A stretch of 27,793 nt of DNA from a virus: IMG/VR virus record IMGVR_UViG_3300049845_000216, positions 1-27,793 of that record; one strand, given 5' to 3'. The translations under genes were made by a program, and so were the position numbers. Each line of letters starts with the position of its first letter. The first letter of the stretch is position 1. Positions 15,729-23,506 of the stretch are shown here, one piece after another. Under the pieces are notes generated by a model. That model worked only from the letters and a program-made list of their open reading frames with translations. It had not been told where the DNA came from and did no database searches.

Positions 15729-18301
15729 CAGTGCCTCATCTCCAGCGCGGCGATGCGCGCTTCAAGTTGCTTGATCGCTTCGTTGTGCACAGCGGTCAGC
15801 GGGGCGTAGTTGATCGACAGCAGCCCCTCGGCTTCCTTCACCAGTTCCGGCAGCACTTCTTGGAACTCCTGCGCGATGAAGCCCACGCTCTGCTTGTTCT
15901 GTGCCTTCAAGCGGAAGCGGCGTCCGTGCAACGCACGCACGATAGCCAGCGGATCATCGAAGCCGCGCACGTCATCCTTCAACCGGATGTCCGAGGGAAT
16001 CTGGAAGTCGCTGGCGTACAGCAGCGTGTAGGCATCGCCGCTCGTGTACACGTGCAGCCCGTTCGCGCCACGCACATGCTTGATGTAGTCCGCCGAGGAG
16101 CCGCCTGCGTGCCACGTGATGATCACGTTGCCCGACGAGGAGTAGGCTTCAAAGGCAGAGGACGAATAGCCTGTTTGCGAGTTGTACTGCGCGGACATCC
16201 TGCCTGCGGAAGCAACGATGTTCCCACTGTTGCAGGTGATCGAAGACGCAGAGACAAAAGCCCCATAGGCAGTCGTCGTACCGGCGCTCGAAATTCCCAG
16301 CCAATCGACAAACGTCTGCGTGGAGCCCGCAGTAACAGACGGCGCGCGTCCGATTGAGAAGCCGTCGTTTGCCGACGACAGCATCATTCGCCATCCGGCA
16401 GCAGTGGCGATTGACTTCCAGTCAGGCGTGCTGGTGTAGTACGAGTTCGAATAAAGCCACAGATTGCCGGTTGCGCTAGTCGGGGACATCAGCCCATCAC
16501 CGCCACCGCCGAACTGAACTCCAAAGTATCCCGTGTTCCACGCACTCGCCGTGCCCGCCCCGAGCACGACGTTCCCGGCTGCTCCAATCGTCATCCGAAG
16601 GGTGCCGTTTGTCCCGAATGTGATTCTTTCGTTGGTGGTGTTCCAGACGTAGAACCTGTCGTCAGCAGCACCATACCCGAGGTATCCCTTTTCCCCGGTG
16701 CTGTCGTAGAACGTGAAGTAGTTGTTGCCGCCGCCGCGCGTGCCGGTGTTCGACTTGATGGCGTGGGCCACGCCGCTTATCAACAACTGCCCAGTCAGCG
16801 TGCCACCCGTCAGCGGCAGGAAGCTGCCACCTGAAGGCGCAGCCCACGTGCCATCGGCGCGCAGGAAGTTCGTCGTGCCGCCACCGGACAACGGAGCAAG
16901 GCCAGCCTCGGTGCTGGTGAACAACGGGAACGTGAAGCCGGTGCCCGTGCTCGATGCGACCGCGCGAGTGCTCGCGGTGTAGCTGATGTTCGTCCCGCCC
17001 GCAGGCGCAGCCCACGTACCATCGGCGCGCAGGAAGTTCGTCGTGCCACCACCCGATGCGGGCGCGAGGCCCTTGAGTGTCGTGGTGAACGTGTTCAGCA
17101 TCGCCGTCGCTTGCGTGACGGTCAAGTCCTCGACGTTGCCCGTCGCGGCGGTGGTGCGTCCCTTGAACGTCGCCGTGGCCACCTGCGCGAGCATGGCGTT
17201 GGTGACCTTGTTCGCGCCGATGGCTGTCGTGATCGCCGTGGCACCCGTGCCGCTGATGTCGCCCGACAGCGTGATGCTCTGATTGGCCGTGAGGACCGCT
17301 ACGCTGTTGACAGTGAGCGCCCCGTACACGTCGAGGTCGCCAGTGTTGGTAACACGGAAAGCGTAATCCGGAGCAGTTGTGGCGTCGTTCTTTTCGCTAC
17401 GAAAGAAGTAGAAATTGCCATCGGAGGTAGCACCAAACGCGGCGTAGCGTCCTGTTCCGACAACCCCGGTGTCCATCACTACCACGCCACCAACCCCGAG
17501 ATTCAACTGCTGCGTCCAACCGCTGGTAGTGACGGCGGAGTTCACACCTACGTTAAGCAGCCCCGATCCAAACGAAGCATATTGATTGAAGGTAGAAACA
17601 CCACCCGAGCTAATTGCTATCCGAACATTTCCGCCTGTGGAGATGTTGAGGGCGTGGCTTGCTGCCAAATTCGACTGCGCCGCTTCGACCTGAACGAACA
17701 AGTATTTCGCCGTGTCGTTGTTGTACCAAGTCTGCGCCCACGCACCAGCGTGATTGCCCTGCACAACCGCGATTGCATCCGAGGCAATTGCTTGCGCATT
17801 GACACCCAACCTCCCAGTTAGCGTGCCACCCGACAACAGCAGCCAGCGTGCGTCGCCCTGCGTGTTGAAGTCGGTAGTCAGCCCATAGCCGCTGAGCGTC
17901 GTCGGCGTGCCGGTGATGTCACCCCACGCGTGCGTGTGCGAAGCCGCAGCAGCGCCGACCGTGTTGTACGACACCGTGACTGCGGACGCTCCGTTGAAGG
18001 ACGTGCCACTTGCCGCGCCTGCGCCGCCGTTGTTGAACGTGACCGAGTTCGTCGTGGTGACCGAGCCACCGCCGCCAGCCAGCCCCGCTACCTTCAGGAT
18101 GTTGCCATCGACCCAAACATCGCCATCGCGCAAGCCTGCGGACGCCGTGGGCAGCGTAGCGAGCGAGAAGTTCTGCGTAGCCACGTTGATGTGGCGCACC
18201 GACTCCAACTGCGTGAAGTGCGTGCGCAGCGACGCCAGCAGGCGTGACATGTACCCGAGGTTGTAGCTCTCGGGTGCGTCAGGCAGGCGCGGCGCGCTCA
18301 C
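15728..18301 (-). CDS. Tail fibre with C-terminal S74 intramolecular chaperone, 857 aa
   Basis: A trimeric-fibre type protein. It contains a Thr/Ser/Gly/Ala-rich shaft with GGTLTGRLGV and GGTLTGQLLI repeats and two copies of the phage fibre motif TTNFLRADGTWAAP at about 417-433 and 473-489. The last 88 residues form an S74 peptidase (endosialidase-type chaperone): SDIRLKDDVRGFDDPLAIV starting at Ser770, then SVGFIAQEFQEVLPELV and a terminal coiled coil KQLEARIAALE. In this family the SD-R-K motif serine cuts the chaperone off after trimer folding. The start is GTG 18301 in a GTGA overlap with the upstream stop, with AAGGA nine bases before. The protein probably recognises the host surface. 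Confidence 0.92.
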   Translation of the reverse strand: MSAPRLPDAPESYNLGYMSRLLASLRTHFTQLESVRHINVATQNFSLATLPTASAGLRDGDVWVDGNILKVAGLAGGGGSVTTTNSVTFNNGGAGAASGTSFNGASAVTVSYNTVGAAAASHTHAWGDITGTPTTLSGYGLTTDFNTQGDARWLLLSGGTLTGRLGVNAQAIASDAIAVVQGNHAGAWAQTWYNNDTAKYLFVQVEAAQSNLAASHALNISTGGNVRIAISSGGVSTFNQYASFGSGLLNVGVNSAVTTSGWTQQLNLGVGGVVVMDTGVVGTGRYAAFGATSDGNFYFFRSEKNDATTAPDYAFRVTNTGDLDVYGALTVNSVAVLTANQSITLSGDISGTGATAITTAIGANKVTNAMLAQVATATFKGRTTAATGNVEDLTVTQATAMLNTFTTTLKGLAPASGGGTTNFLRADGTWAAPAGGTNISYTASTRAVASSTGTGFTFPLFTSTEAGLAPLSGGGTTNFLRADGTWAAPSGGSFLPLTGGTLTGQLLISGVAHAIKSNTGTRGGGNNYFTFYDSTGEKGYLGYGAADDRFYVWNTTNERITFGTNGTLRMTIGAAGNVVLGAGTASAWNTGYFGVQFGGGGDGLMSPTSATGNLWLYSNSYYTSTPDWKSIATAAGWRMMLSSANDGFSIGRAPSVTAGSTQTFVDWLGISSAGTTTAYGAFVSASSITCNSGNIVASAGRMSAQYNSQTGYSSSAFEAYSSSGNVIITWHAGGSSADYIKHVRGANGLHVYTSGDAYTLLYASDFQIPSDIRLKDDVRGFDDPLAIVRALHGRRFRLKAQNKQSVGFIAQEFQEVLPELVKEAEGLLSINYAPLTAVHNEAIKQLEARIAALEMRH
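16836..16885 (-). repeat. 50-bp fibre motif repeat, copy 1
   Basis: Codes for the fibre motif TTNFLRADGTWAAP. It matches 17004-17053 at 48 of 50 bases. Confidence 0.85.
17004..17053 (-). repeat. 50-bp fibre motif repeat, copy 2
   Basis: Matches 16836-16885 with two differences. The copies are 168 bases apart (56 codons, in frame), a possible site for shaft-length change by recombination. Confidence 0.85.
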
Positions 18302-20148
18302 CGCCGTCCGTCCTTCCGGATGTCAATGCGCGGCTTGCCCACCTGCCACTTGGTGCCCAGCGTGCTGGACTCCCAGCGGATGCGCATGTGCCGTCCGCGC
18401 AGACGCACATGCAACTGCTCCGTGAATCGCTCCGGGGCCGACAGCGTGCGCGTGATCGTCTTGGCGTCCCCGCCTGTGTTGTCAGCGGCACCCGGTGTAT
18501 TGCGCGCAGTGAGCGTGAGGACTACCTCGGGATTCGCGGCATCGGAGCCGGTGAAGGTCACATCCGGCAGCACCTTGGTGACGAAGCTGAAGTTGTGCCC
18601 GTCCTCGATGTCGAAGTCCGCCGATTCGATGAAGGCCGTGATGGGCGCTGCTGCTTGGTTGATCGTCTCGCCGTCGTCGTTGCCGCTTTCCTGATAGACC
18701 AGCGAGCCGTTGCTTGCGGCCACCGGGTGCGGACGCAGCGGCGTGTCGAGCCACGCGGAGCGCGCCAGCGTGCCGTAGTACCACGCGTCCTCGACGTAGT
18801 TGTAGATCACGTAGCGGTCGTTCTGATCTGCCTCGGCGGAGCAGTAGAACCACCACACCTCATTGAAGCCTTCGTTAGTCCCGGCGTACACCTGCCACCG
18901 CTGCGTGCCATTGAAGTCATCGAAGACGTACGACAGCAGCGGACACGGCATCGTGTGCACGCGCCCGTCGTACTTGTAGAACTTGTCCACGCCCATCCAG
19001 TAGGTCGTGTTGTTGGCGACCGCCATCGCGTTGGGTCCGGAGACGGACAGGTTCTCCCCAACAAGCTGGAAGCCCCACACGTACGGGGGCCCAAGGTACT
19101 GACCGGAATAGAGCCCCGAGTCCGTCCACACCAGCACTTCCTGCTTCGACTGCCGCGCAGCGATGATCTCGGAGCCGTACGACAGCCGCAGATCGCCCGC
19201 TTGGTTCAGCGGGTCGGGAGTCCAGTTGGGGGCGCTTTCTTGGTCGGTCCAGCGGATGAGCATGGGATCAAGAACACCGGAGCCAATGGCATTCGTGCCG
19301 AACACCATGACGAAGCGGGACACGTCTGACACCAGTAGACAGTTGTGCACTGTCGGGACATCACTCGCTCCTCCAAGACTGCTCAGCGCCACTCCACGGG
19401 AACCAGTGCCCGTGGACGCATCCCAGTAGTACAAGCCACCACCACGCGGACCAAACACCAAGTCTTCGCCGTACTGCCCGTGGTTCCATAGGCGTAGCTG
19501 AAAGCCGATAGCGATGGAAGAACCCGAGCCCCAGCCACCGCGCCCGAAGCTGCCCGCGCCAAAGCCCGTGCCTTGGATGTAGGTCGATAGCCCCGTCGTG
19601 GCTTGGTACGCGGCAACAACCGCTGCGCCACCACCCGTGGTTGTCGCATTCGGCGTTACCGCGAGCGTGATGTCGTAGTTGTCGCCGTCCACCAGCGTGA
19701 TCTGAAACTCCGCGTTCAGGTCCGCTGCTACGAGATTGGCGAAGCCAGCCGCGCCGCTGAACGTCACGAAGTCGCCGTCGATGCACCCGTGGCCGGTATC
19801 CGTCACCCGCACCACCGGGTTGCCGTTGGTCGTGCTGAACGGGTTGCTGTTGATCGTGCTCGATGCGCGAATGGGCGTGATGTCGAACATCGACTCGCCC
19901 ACTTCGACGTAGTACTTCAGATGCGTGCCGAAGCCGAGCAGGTTCTCGCCTGCGAGCGTCACCCAGTTCGTAAGCGAGCGGCAGACACCCAAGTACAACG
20001 GCGCACCGATGCGCGTCCAGCCGCCGATCTTCTGCGGTTGTCCATACTGGAAGCGCACCTTGTCGCAGTCGTACCAGCCGCCTTCGGCCACGTAATTAGT
20101 GACCTCACGGTTGATGCCGGGTTTGAACTGGAGCGGAGTCAGCGGCAT
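18298..20148 (-). CDS. Podovirus-type tail structural protein, 616 aa
   Basis: The N-terminus (MPLTPLQFKPGINREVTNYV, then GGWYDCDKVRF and KIGGW) is a pattern I know from many short-tailed phages, where the protein is a virion component. A segment near 110-160 (GCIDGDFVTFSGA, then LNAEFQITLVDGDNYDI) is another common phage tail module. The rest has blade-like repeats with Trp/Tyr-rich strands (WTDQESAPNWTPDP, YVIYNYVEDAWYYG), consistent with a β-propeller, as in tail nozzle or stabilisation proteins; this fold is an inference. No Shine-Dalgarno is visible before ATG 20148, one base after the previous stop, so coupling is likely. The end overlaps the fibre gene by four bases. Confidence 0.8.
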   Translation of the reverse strand: MPLTPLQFKPGINREVTNYVAEGGWYDCDKVRFQYGQPQKIGGWTRIGAPLYLGVCRSLTNWVTLAGENLLGFGTHLKYYVEVGESMFDITPIRASSTINSNPFSTTNGNPVVRVTDTGHGCIDGDFVTFSGAAGFANLVAADLNAEFQITLVDGDNYDITLAVTPNATTTGGGAAVVAAYQATTGLSTYIQGTGFGAGSFGRGGWGSGSSIAIGFQLRLWNHGQYGEDLVFGPRGGGLYYWDASTGTGSRGVALSSLGGASDVPTVHNCLLVSDVSRFVMVFGTNAIGSGVLDPMLIRWTDQESAPNWTPDPLNQAGDLRLSYGSEIIAARQSKQEVLVWTDSGLYSGQYLGPPYVWGFQLVGENLSVSGPNAMAVANNTTYWMGVDKFYKYDGRVHTMPCPLLSYVFDDFNGTQRWQVYAGTNEGFNEVWWFYCSAEADQNDRYVIYNYVEDAWYYGTLARSAWLDTPLRPHPVAASNGSLVYQESGNDDGETINQAAAPITAFIESADFDIEDGHNFSFVTKVLPDVTFTGSDAANPEVVLTLTARNTPGAADNTGGDAKTITRTLSAPERFTEQLHVRLRGRHMRIRWESSTLGTKWQVGKPRIDIRKDGRR

Positions 20149-20149
20149 G

Positions 20150-20338
20150 TCAGCAGTTGGAGCACGAGCCCGGTTCCGGAGGCAGCGGCGTACCGTTGAG
20201 CGTGGCCAGTTGCGCGTCCACGAGCTTCAGGATGCGGGCGCACTGCTCGCAGTACGGCGCAGCTTCGATCAGCAGTTGGCGCACGCGCTGCGCGTCGTCT
20301 GCGCTGAAGCCGAGGCCAAAGTAGGTTGGTAGGGTCAT
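20150..20338 (-). CDS. Cys-rich small protein, 62 aa
   Basis: Two CxxC pairs, C30/C33 (CEQC) and C59/C62 (CSNC, the very C-terminus), flank a helix and a Pro-rich linker, suggesting a zinc-binding or disulfide-linked small protein. The N-terminal half (FSADDAQRVRQLLIEAAPYC) is helical. It starts with an ATGA overlap with the Ig-array gene and ends one base before the next start. The nearest purine-rich site (GGAG) is too far upstream to be ideal, so coupled translation is likely. It is placed between tail genes; function unknown. Confidence 0.7.
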   Translation of the reverse strand: MTLPTYFGLGFSADDAQRVRQLLIEAAPYCEQCARILKLVDAQLATLNGTPLPPEPGSCSNC

Positions 20339-22080
20339 GGGTCGTACAAATGCTCCGTGTTGATGTTCACGTCGATGTACGTTGTAGCCGCTGTCGAATC
20401 CGTTACAGTGCAGCGATACACGCCATTAAAAACTCCATTCGCCGTGCTTCTTCGGAACTGCGTCGTTGCTGCCGAAGGCGACAGCACCGTGAAGGTGTCG
20501 CCACTCACGTACGTCCACGCATAGGTGAAGCCACCCACGCCGCCAGTGACGCTGACGGTCACACTGTTTGTTGTGGCCGTGCACGTAGCCCCCGGTGAAA
20601 AAAGTGCGCATAGCCCATACGCATCGCTGTCTTTGCTGGGCGTCATCGGCACATAGTTGTTGGTGTGCGTCGTGCTCACATACACATCGACCGTGGCCGT
20701 GCGGCTGGTGGAGTCCGTCACCGTGCAGCGATACCAGCCGCTCAACGTTTGCGTGCCGGTTGCCGTGCGCGAGAACGTCGTCGCCGCAGCAGAGGGGCTG
20801 TTCACCGTTGCCGTAGTGCCGCTCAAGTACGACCACGAGTAGGTGTATGGAGCGAGCCCACCGCTTACCGAAACCGTTGTCGTGCCGGTGGTCGCCGTGC
20901 AGTTGCCGCTAGTGTACGAACAGGAGCCGGAAGCATCGGCATCCCTGCTGACGCTGAGCGCCGTGTAGCTGTCGGTGTGCGTGCTCGTCACCGTGATGTC
21001 CGCCGTGCACGTGGTGCCGATATTGTCGGTCACGGTGCAACGGTAGGTGCCGCTGTAGACCGTCCCCGTAGTGGAGCCCGCCGCCGTCTTGCTGAACGTC
21101 GTGGTCGCCGCCGATGCGGAGTTGATCGTGAAGGTATCGCCCAACACCCGCGCCCACGCGTAGCTGTACGGAGCCGTGCCGTTGGCAGGCGTGACCGTCA
21201 CGCTGTTGGTGGTGGAGGTGCAGCCGTTGCCGTTGTTCGTGCTGCACGAGCCTGTAGCGTTGCCCGAGGCGCTGGCCGTGGGCGTCACGTAGGTGTTGGT
21301 GTGCGTCGTGTTGACCGTCACGTTCACCGTGGCCGTGCGCGCTTGGCTGTCCGTCACCGTGCAGCGGTAGACGCCCGAGTAAAGCTGCCCGCCGTTGGTG
21401 CCGCTCGCCGTGCGCGTGAAGGTCGTCGTTGCCGCCGTGGCGGAGTTGACCGTCGCGGTATCGCCGCTGATGTTGGTCCACGCGTAGGTGTAGGGGCCGA
21501 CGCCGCCTGAAGGCGTGATCGTCACGCTGCCCGTTGTGGCCGCGCAGTTGGCCGTGGGCGTGGCGTAGTTGCAAGTGCCCGAGACAGATGCCGCGCTGCC
21601 GGTGGCCGACAGGTTCGTCAGCGTGCTGGTGTGCGTGGTCGTGACCGTCACGTCGTTGGTGGCAGTGCGCCCGGTGGCGTCAGTCACCGTGCAGCGGTAG
21701 ACCCCTTGGTACTGCGTGCCACCGGCAGAGCCACCAGCCGAGCGCGTGAAGGTGGTCGTCGCCGCCGTGGGCGAGTTCACCGTGGCGGTCGCGCCGCTGA
21801 CGTAGCTCCATGCGTAGGTGAACGGCGCACGCCCGTTGGTCACCGTCACCGTGACACCGCTGGTGGTGGCCTCACAGTCCGTGGCAATGGCGGTGCTGCA
21901 CGAGCCCGACACGTCGCCCGAGTCGGACAGTTGCATCGCGGTATACCGGATATAGACGAGACGGGCCGAAACGCCGTCGTGCACATAGATGTAGTGCACG
22001 TCCCGCGTGGTCGTGGCATCGCGGATATGGACACCCGAGGGCGTCCGTGTCGTGCCGTCGCTGACCTTGGTGCTTTCCAT
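20335..22080 (-). CDS. Virion protein with five Ig-like repeats, 581 aa
   Basis: Residues 1-50 form a short β-rich head (IYVHDGVSARLVYIRY) of the kind seen on phage tail proteins. Five Ig/PKD-like repeats of 104-110 residues follow, each with a GSC...C pair, a TYAW or TYSW strand and a YRCTVTD strand; the RC cysteines are at 130, 240, 348, 452 and 557. Composition is Thr/Ser/Ala-rich with few charges, as expected for a secreted or surface β-protein. Such arrays are probably displayed on the virion and may bind cell-surface sugars. ATG 22080 directly follows the TAG stop of the fibre gene, in the same frame and without a Shine-Dalgarno, so it may be made by re-initiation or by readthrough as a fusion. 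Confidence 0.85.
   Translation of the reverse strand: MESTKVSDGTTRTPSGVHIRDATTTRDVHYIYVHDGVSARLVYIRYTAMQLSDSGDVSGSCSTAIATDCEATTSGVTVTVTNGRAPFTYAWSYVSGATATVNSPTAATTTFTRSAGGSAGGTQYQGVYRCTVTDATGRTATNDVTVTTTHTSTLTNLSATGSAASVSGTCNYATPTANCAATTGSVTITPSGGVGPYTYAWTNISGDTATVNSATAATTTFTRTASGTNGGQLYSGVYRCTVTDSQARTATVNVTVNTTHTNTYVTPTASASGNATGSCSTNNGNGCTSTTNSVTVTPANGTAPYSYAWARVLGDTFTINSASAATTTFSKTAAGSTTGTVYSGTYRCTVTDNIGTTCTADITVTSTHTDSYTALSVSRDADASGSCSYTSGNCTATTGTTTVSVSGGLAPYTYSWSYLSGTTATVNSPSAAATTFSRTATGTQTLSGWYRCTVTDSTSRTATVDVYVSTTHTNNYVPMTPSKDSDAYGLCALFSPGATCTATTNSVTVSVTGGVGGFTYAWTYVSGDTFTVLSPSAATTQFRRSTANGVFNGVYRCTVTDSTAATTYIDVNINTEHLYDP
20350..21930 (-). repeat. Five Ig-like coding repeats, about 312-330 bp each
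   Basis: Conserved cysteines of the YRCTVTD strand recur every 104-110 codons. At DNA level the strand coding YRCTVTD is nearly the same in each unit. A sixth, more distant unit lies in the gene at 15216-15728. Confidence 0.88.
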
Positions 22081-22971
22081 CTAGTCGTAGATGAAGCAGA
22101 TGTCGCCCTGCGACATGGCCGGGGGCGAGCCACCCTGCTGGACGATGATCTTGCCCAGCCCGTTGTTGCTGGTCGCGCCGCGCCCATACACGAGGCCCGT
22201 GGCCGTCATGGTGGAGGTCGTGCTGATCGCACCCGTGAACGCCGCGCCCGCGATGTTGGCAGGCGTGAAGGTGAGCGCCCCAGTGACATCGCCGCTGGTC
22301 AGCGTCACCGCGCCCGAGCGCGTGTTGAAGGTGGACACGCCCGCCGTGGCCGCTGCGATCTTGGCCACGACGAAGGCCGTGGTCGCTGCCGTCTGGTTGT
22401 TCGACGCACCCGCAGGCTCGGGGACCGTCACCGTGCCGGTAAGCGTCGGGTTGTTGATGGGCGCATACGGCGTTAGCGCCGTGGCGGTGATGTAGCTTGA
22501 CGGGTTGGTGGCGTTGTACGGCGTGAAGCCCAGCGCCGTGGTGACATCGCCGCTCGTGATCGTCGTCGGCTTGTAGACCTCGTAGCAGTCGGTGCCGTTG
22601 CAGAAGAGGCTCGTGACGATGCCGTTGGCAATCGTGACTGCCACACCGCCGCTTGTCTTCACCCGGATCGACTGCGCCCCCGTGGTGGCGTTGCGCACGA
22701 TGTAGGTCTTGCTGACCGCAGGGATGATGATGTCCCGCTGTGCAGTGAGCGTGCCGGTGACGTTGAGCACGGCGTAGCGCGCCTCGTCGGTCAAGCCATT
22801 GACGGTCGTCAGCGTCTTGTTGGCATCGGTCATCGAGCACGCGAGCACGCCCGCCAGCGCGTGCTCCAGCAGCGTGCCGAACTGCCGGTTCGTGGTCACA
22901 TCCCACGTGCCGGTCTGCTCGCCCTTGCCGATCAGTTCAAGACGGAGGGAAGAAGAGTAGGTGCTGGCCAT
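22081..22971 (-). CDS. Tail fibre protein, 296 aa
   Basis: The N-terminus (TYSSSLRLELIGKGEQTGTW, then TTNRQFGTLLEHALAGV) is a well-known phage tail-fibre opening in which a short domain attaches the fibre to the tail. The centre has fibre repeats such as TALGFTPYNATNPSSYI and NNPTLTGTVTVPEPAGASNN, and the end (GSPPAMSQGDICFIYD) is a typical fibre C-terminus. There is no S74 chaperone. ATG 22971 has AGGA five to six bases upstream. It follows the spanin genes by one base and is followed at once by the Ig-array gene, so lysis and fibre genes are one transcript. The stop is TAG. Confidence 0.88.
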   Translation of the reverse strand: MASTYSSSLRLELIGKGEQTGTWDVTTNRQFGTLLEHALAGVLACSMTDANKTLTTVNGLTDEARYAVLNVTGTLTAQRDIIIPAVSKTYIVRNATTGAQSIRVKTSGGVAVTIANGIVTSLFCNGTDCYEVYKPTTITSGDVTTALGFTPYNATNPSSYITATALTPYAPINNPTLTGTVTVPEPAGASNNQTAATTAFVVAKIAAATAGVSTFNTRSGAVTLTSGDVTGALTFTPANIAGAAFTGAISTTSTMTATGLVYGRGATSNNGLGKIIVQQGGSPPAMSQGDICFIYD

Positions 22972-22972
22972 G

Positions 22973-23506
22973 TCAGTCCTGTTTGCTCACGGAGCGCGCG
23001 TAGGTGCGGCAGAGGGCGAGTTCGTCGCGGAGGTCGTCAGCCGCTCGTCCGCTTTCTTCCGCCAAGCTATCAGCTTCTCCGAGTAGTACTGCGAGGGCTT
23101 CAACTCGGTGGTGAACATCCCCGCAGGTGGAGGAGGCACCTGCGGCGGCTTGCTGCTCAATGGCGGCGAGCTTGTTGCGCAGCCCAGTACCAGCAGCATG
23201 AAGCTGGCGAACAATGCCATCGCGCTGAGTAAGCGCAGCGAAGTACGCAGTTTCCATTCGTACACTGTCAGCCCGCCAGCGAGCTTCTGTCTCTCGTGCA
23301 TGTTGTTCTGCCTTTGCGAGTTCAGCGTTGAGTGTCGCCTGCTGCTGCGCGTAGTCGCGCTCCATCCGCGCGATCTTCCGATCCGCGAAGACTTTGTGTG
23401 CCCCCATCCCAATGAGGAAGAAGCAGAGCGCAAAGGCGAGGCCGATAAGGACCTTGGCGACCTTCTCTGTCGCCAGCCCCAGCAGCCACGGAGGCATCGG
23501 AATCAT
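22973..23506 (-). CDS. Rz: Inner-membrane spanin (Rz-like), 177 aa
   Basis: After a short N-terminus a single transmembrane helix (VLIGLAFALCFFLIGMGAH, about residues 19-37) is followed by a long periplasmic helix rich in Ala, Glu, Arg and Gln (ERDYAQQQATLNAELAKAEQ and onward), the usual build of an i-spanin. ATG 23506 is chosen because GGAG lies seven bases before it and it forms an ATGA overlap with the endolysin stop; a longer frame to 23575 lacks a start signal. With the nested o-spanin it should join inner and outer membranes and finish lysis of a Gram-negative cell. Position right after the endolysin fits. Sequence similarity is weak in this family, so the call rests on architecture and nesting. 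Confidence 0.85.
   Translation of the reverse strand: MIPMPPWLLGLATEKVAKVLIGLAFALCFFLIGMGAHKVFADRKIARMERDYAQQQATLNAELAKAEQHARETEARWRADSVRMETAYFAALTQRDGIVRQLHAAGTGLRNKLAAIEQQAAAGASSTCGDVHHRVEALAVLLGEADSLAEESGRAADDLRDELALCRTYARSVSKQD
22987..23301 (-). CDS. Rz1: Outer-membrane spanin lipoprotein (Rz1-like), nested in Rz in another frame, 104 aa
   Basis: Lies wholly inside the i-spanin gene in a different frame of the same strand. A hydrophobic signal (SLRLLSAMALFASFMLLVLG) ends in a lipobox LVLG before Cys41, and the mature part is Pro-rich (SSKPPQVPPPPAG), the signature of Rz1 o-spanins. ATG 23301 has AAAGG about nine bases before it; GTG 23265 would give a more usual signal length (Cys29) but has a weaker site. 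A longer upstream frame to 23433 is unlikely. The lipoprotein should be sorted to the outer membrane and bind the i-spanin C-terminus. The lipobox plus poly-Pro segment inside a spanin gene is hard to explain by chance. Confidence 0.88.
   Translation of the reverse strand: MHERQKLAGGLTVYEWKLRTSLRLLSAMALFASFMLLVLGCATSSPPLSSKPPQVPPPPAGMFTTELKPSQYYSEKLIAWRKKADERLTTSATNSPSAAPTRAP

Noticed and set aside
18244-19329. 361-codon plus-strand frame opposite the 616-residue tail protein
   Set aside because: Shadow composition, no motif, and the opposite strand has conserved tail-protein motifs.
15728-22971. Diversity-generating retroelement acting on the fibre or Ig genes
   Set aside because: No reverse transcriptase or template repeat is visible, and the repeats differ at scattered positions instead of at adenines of a template copy.
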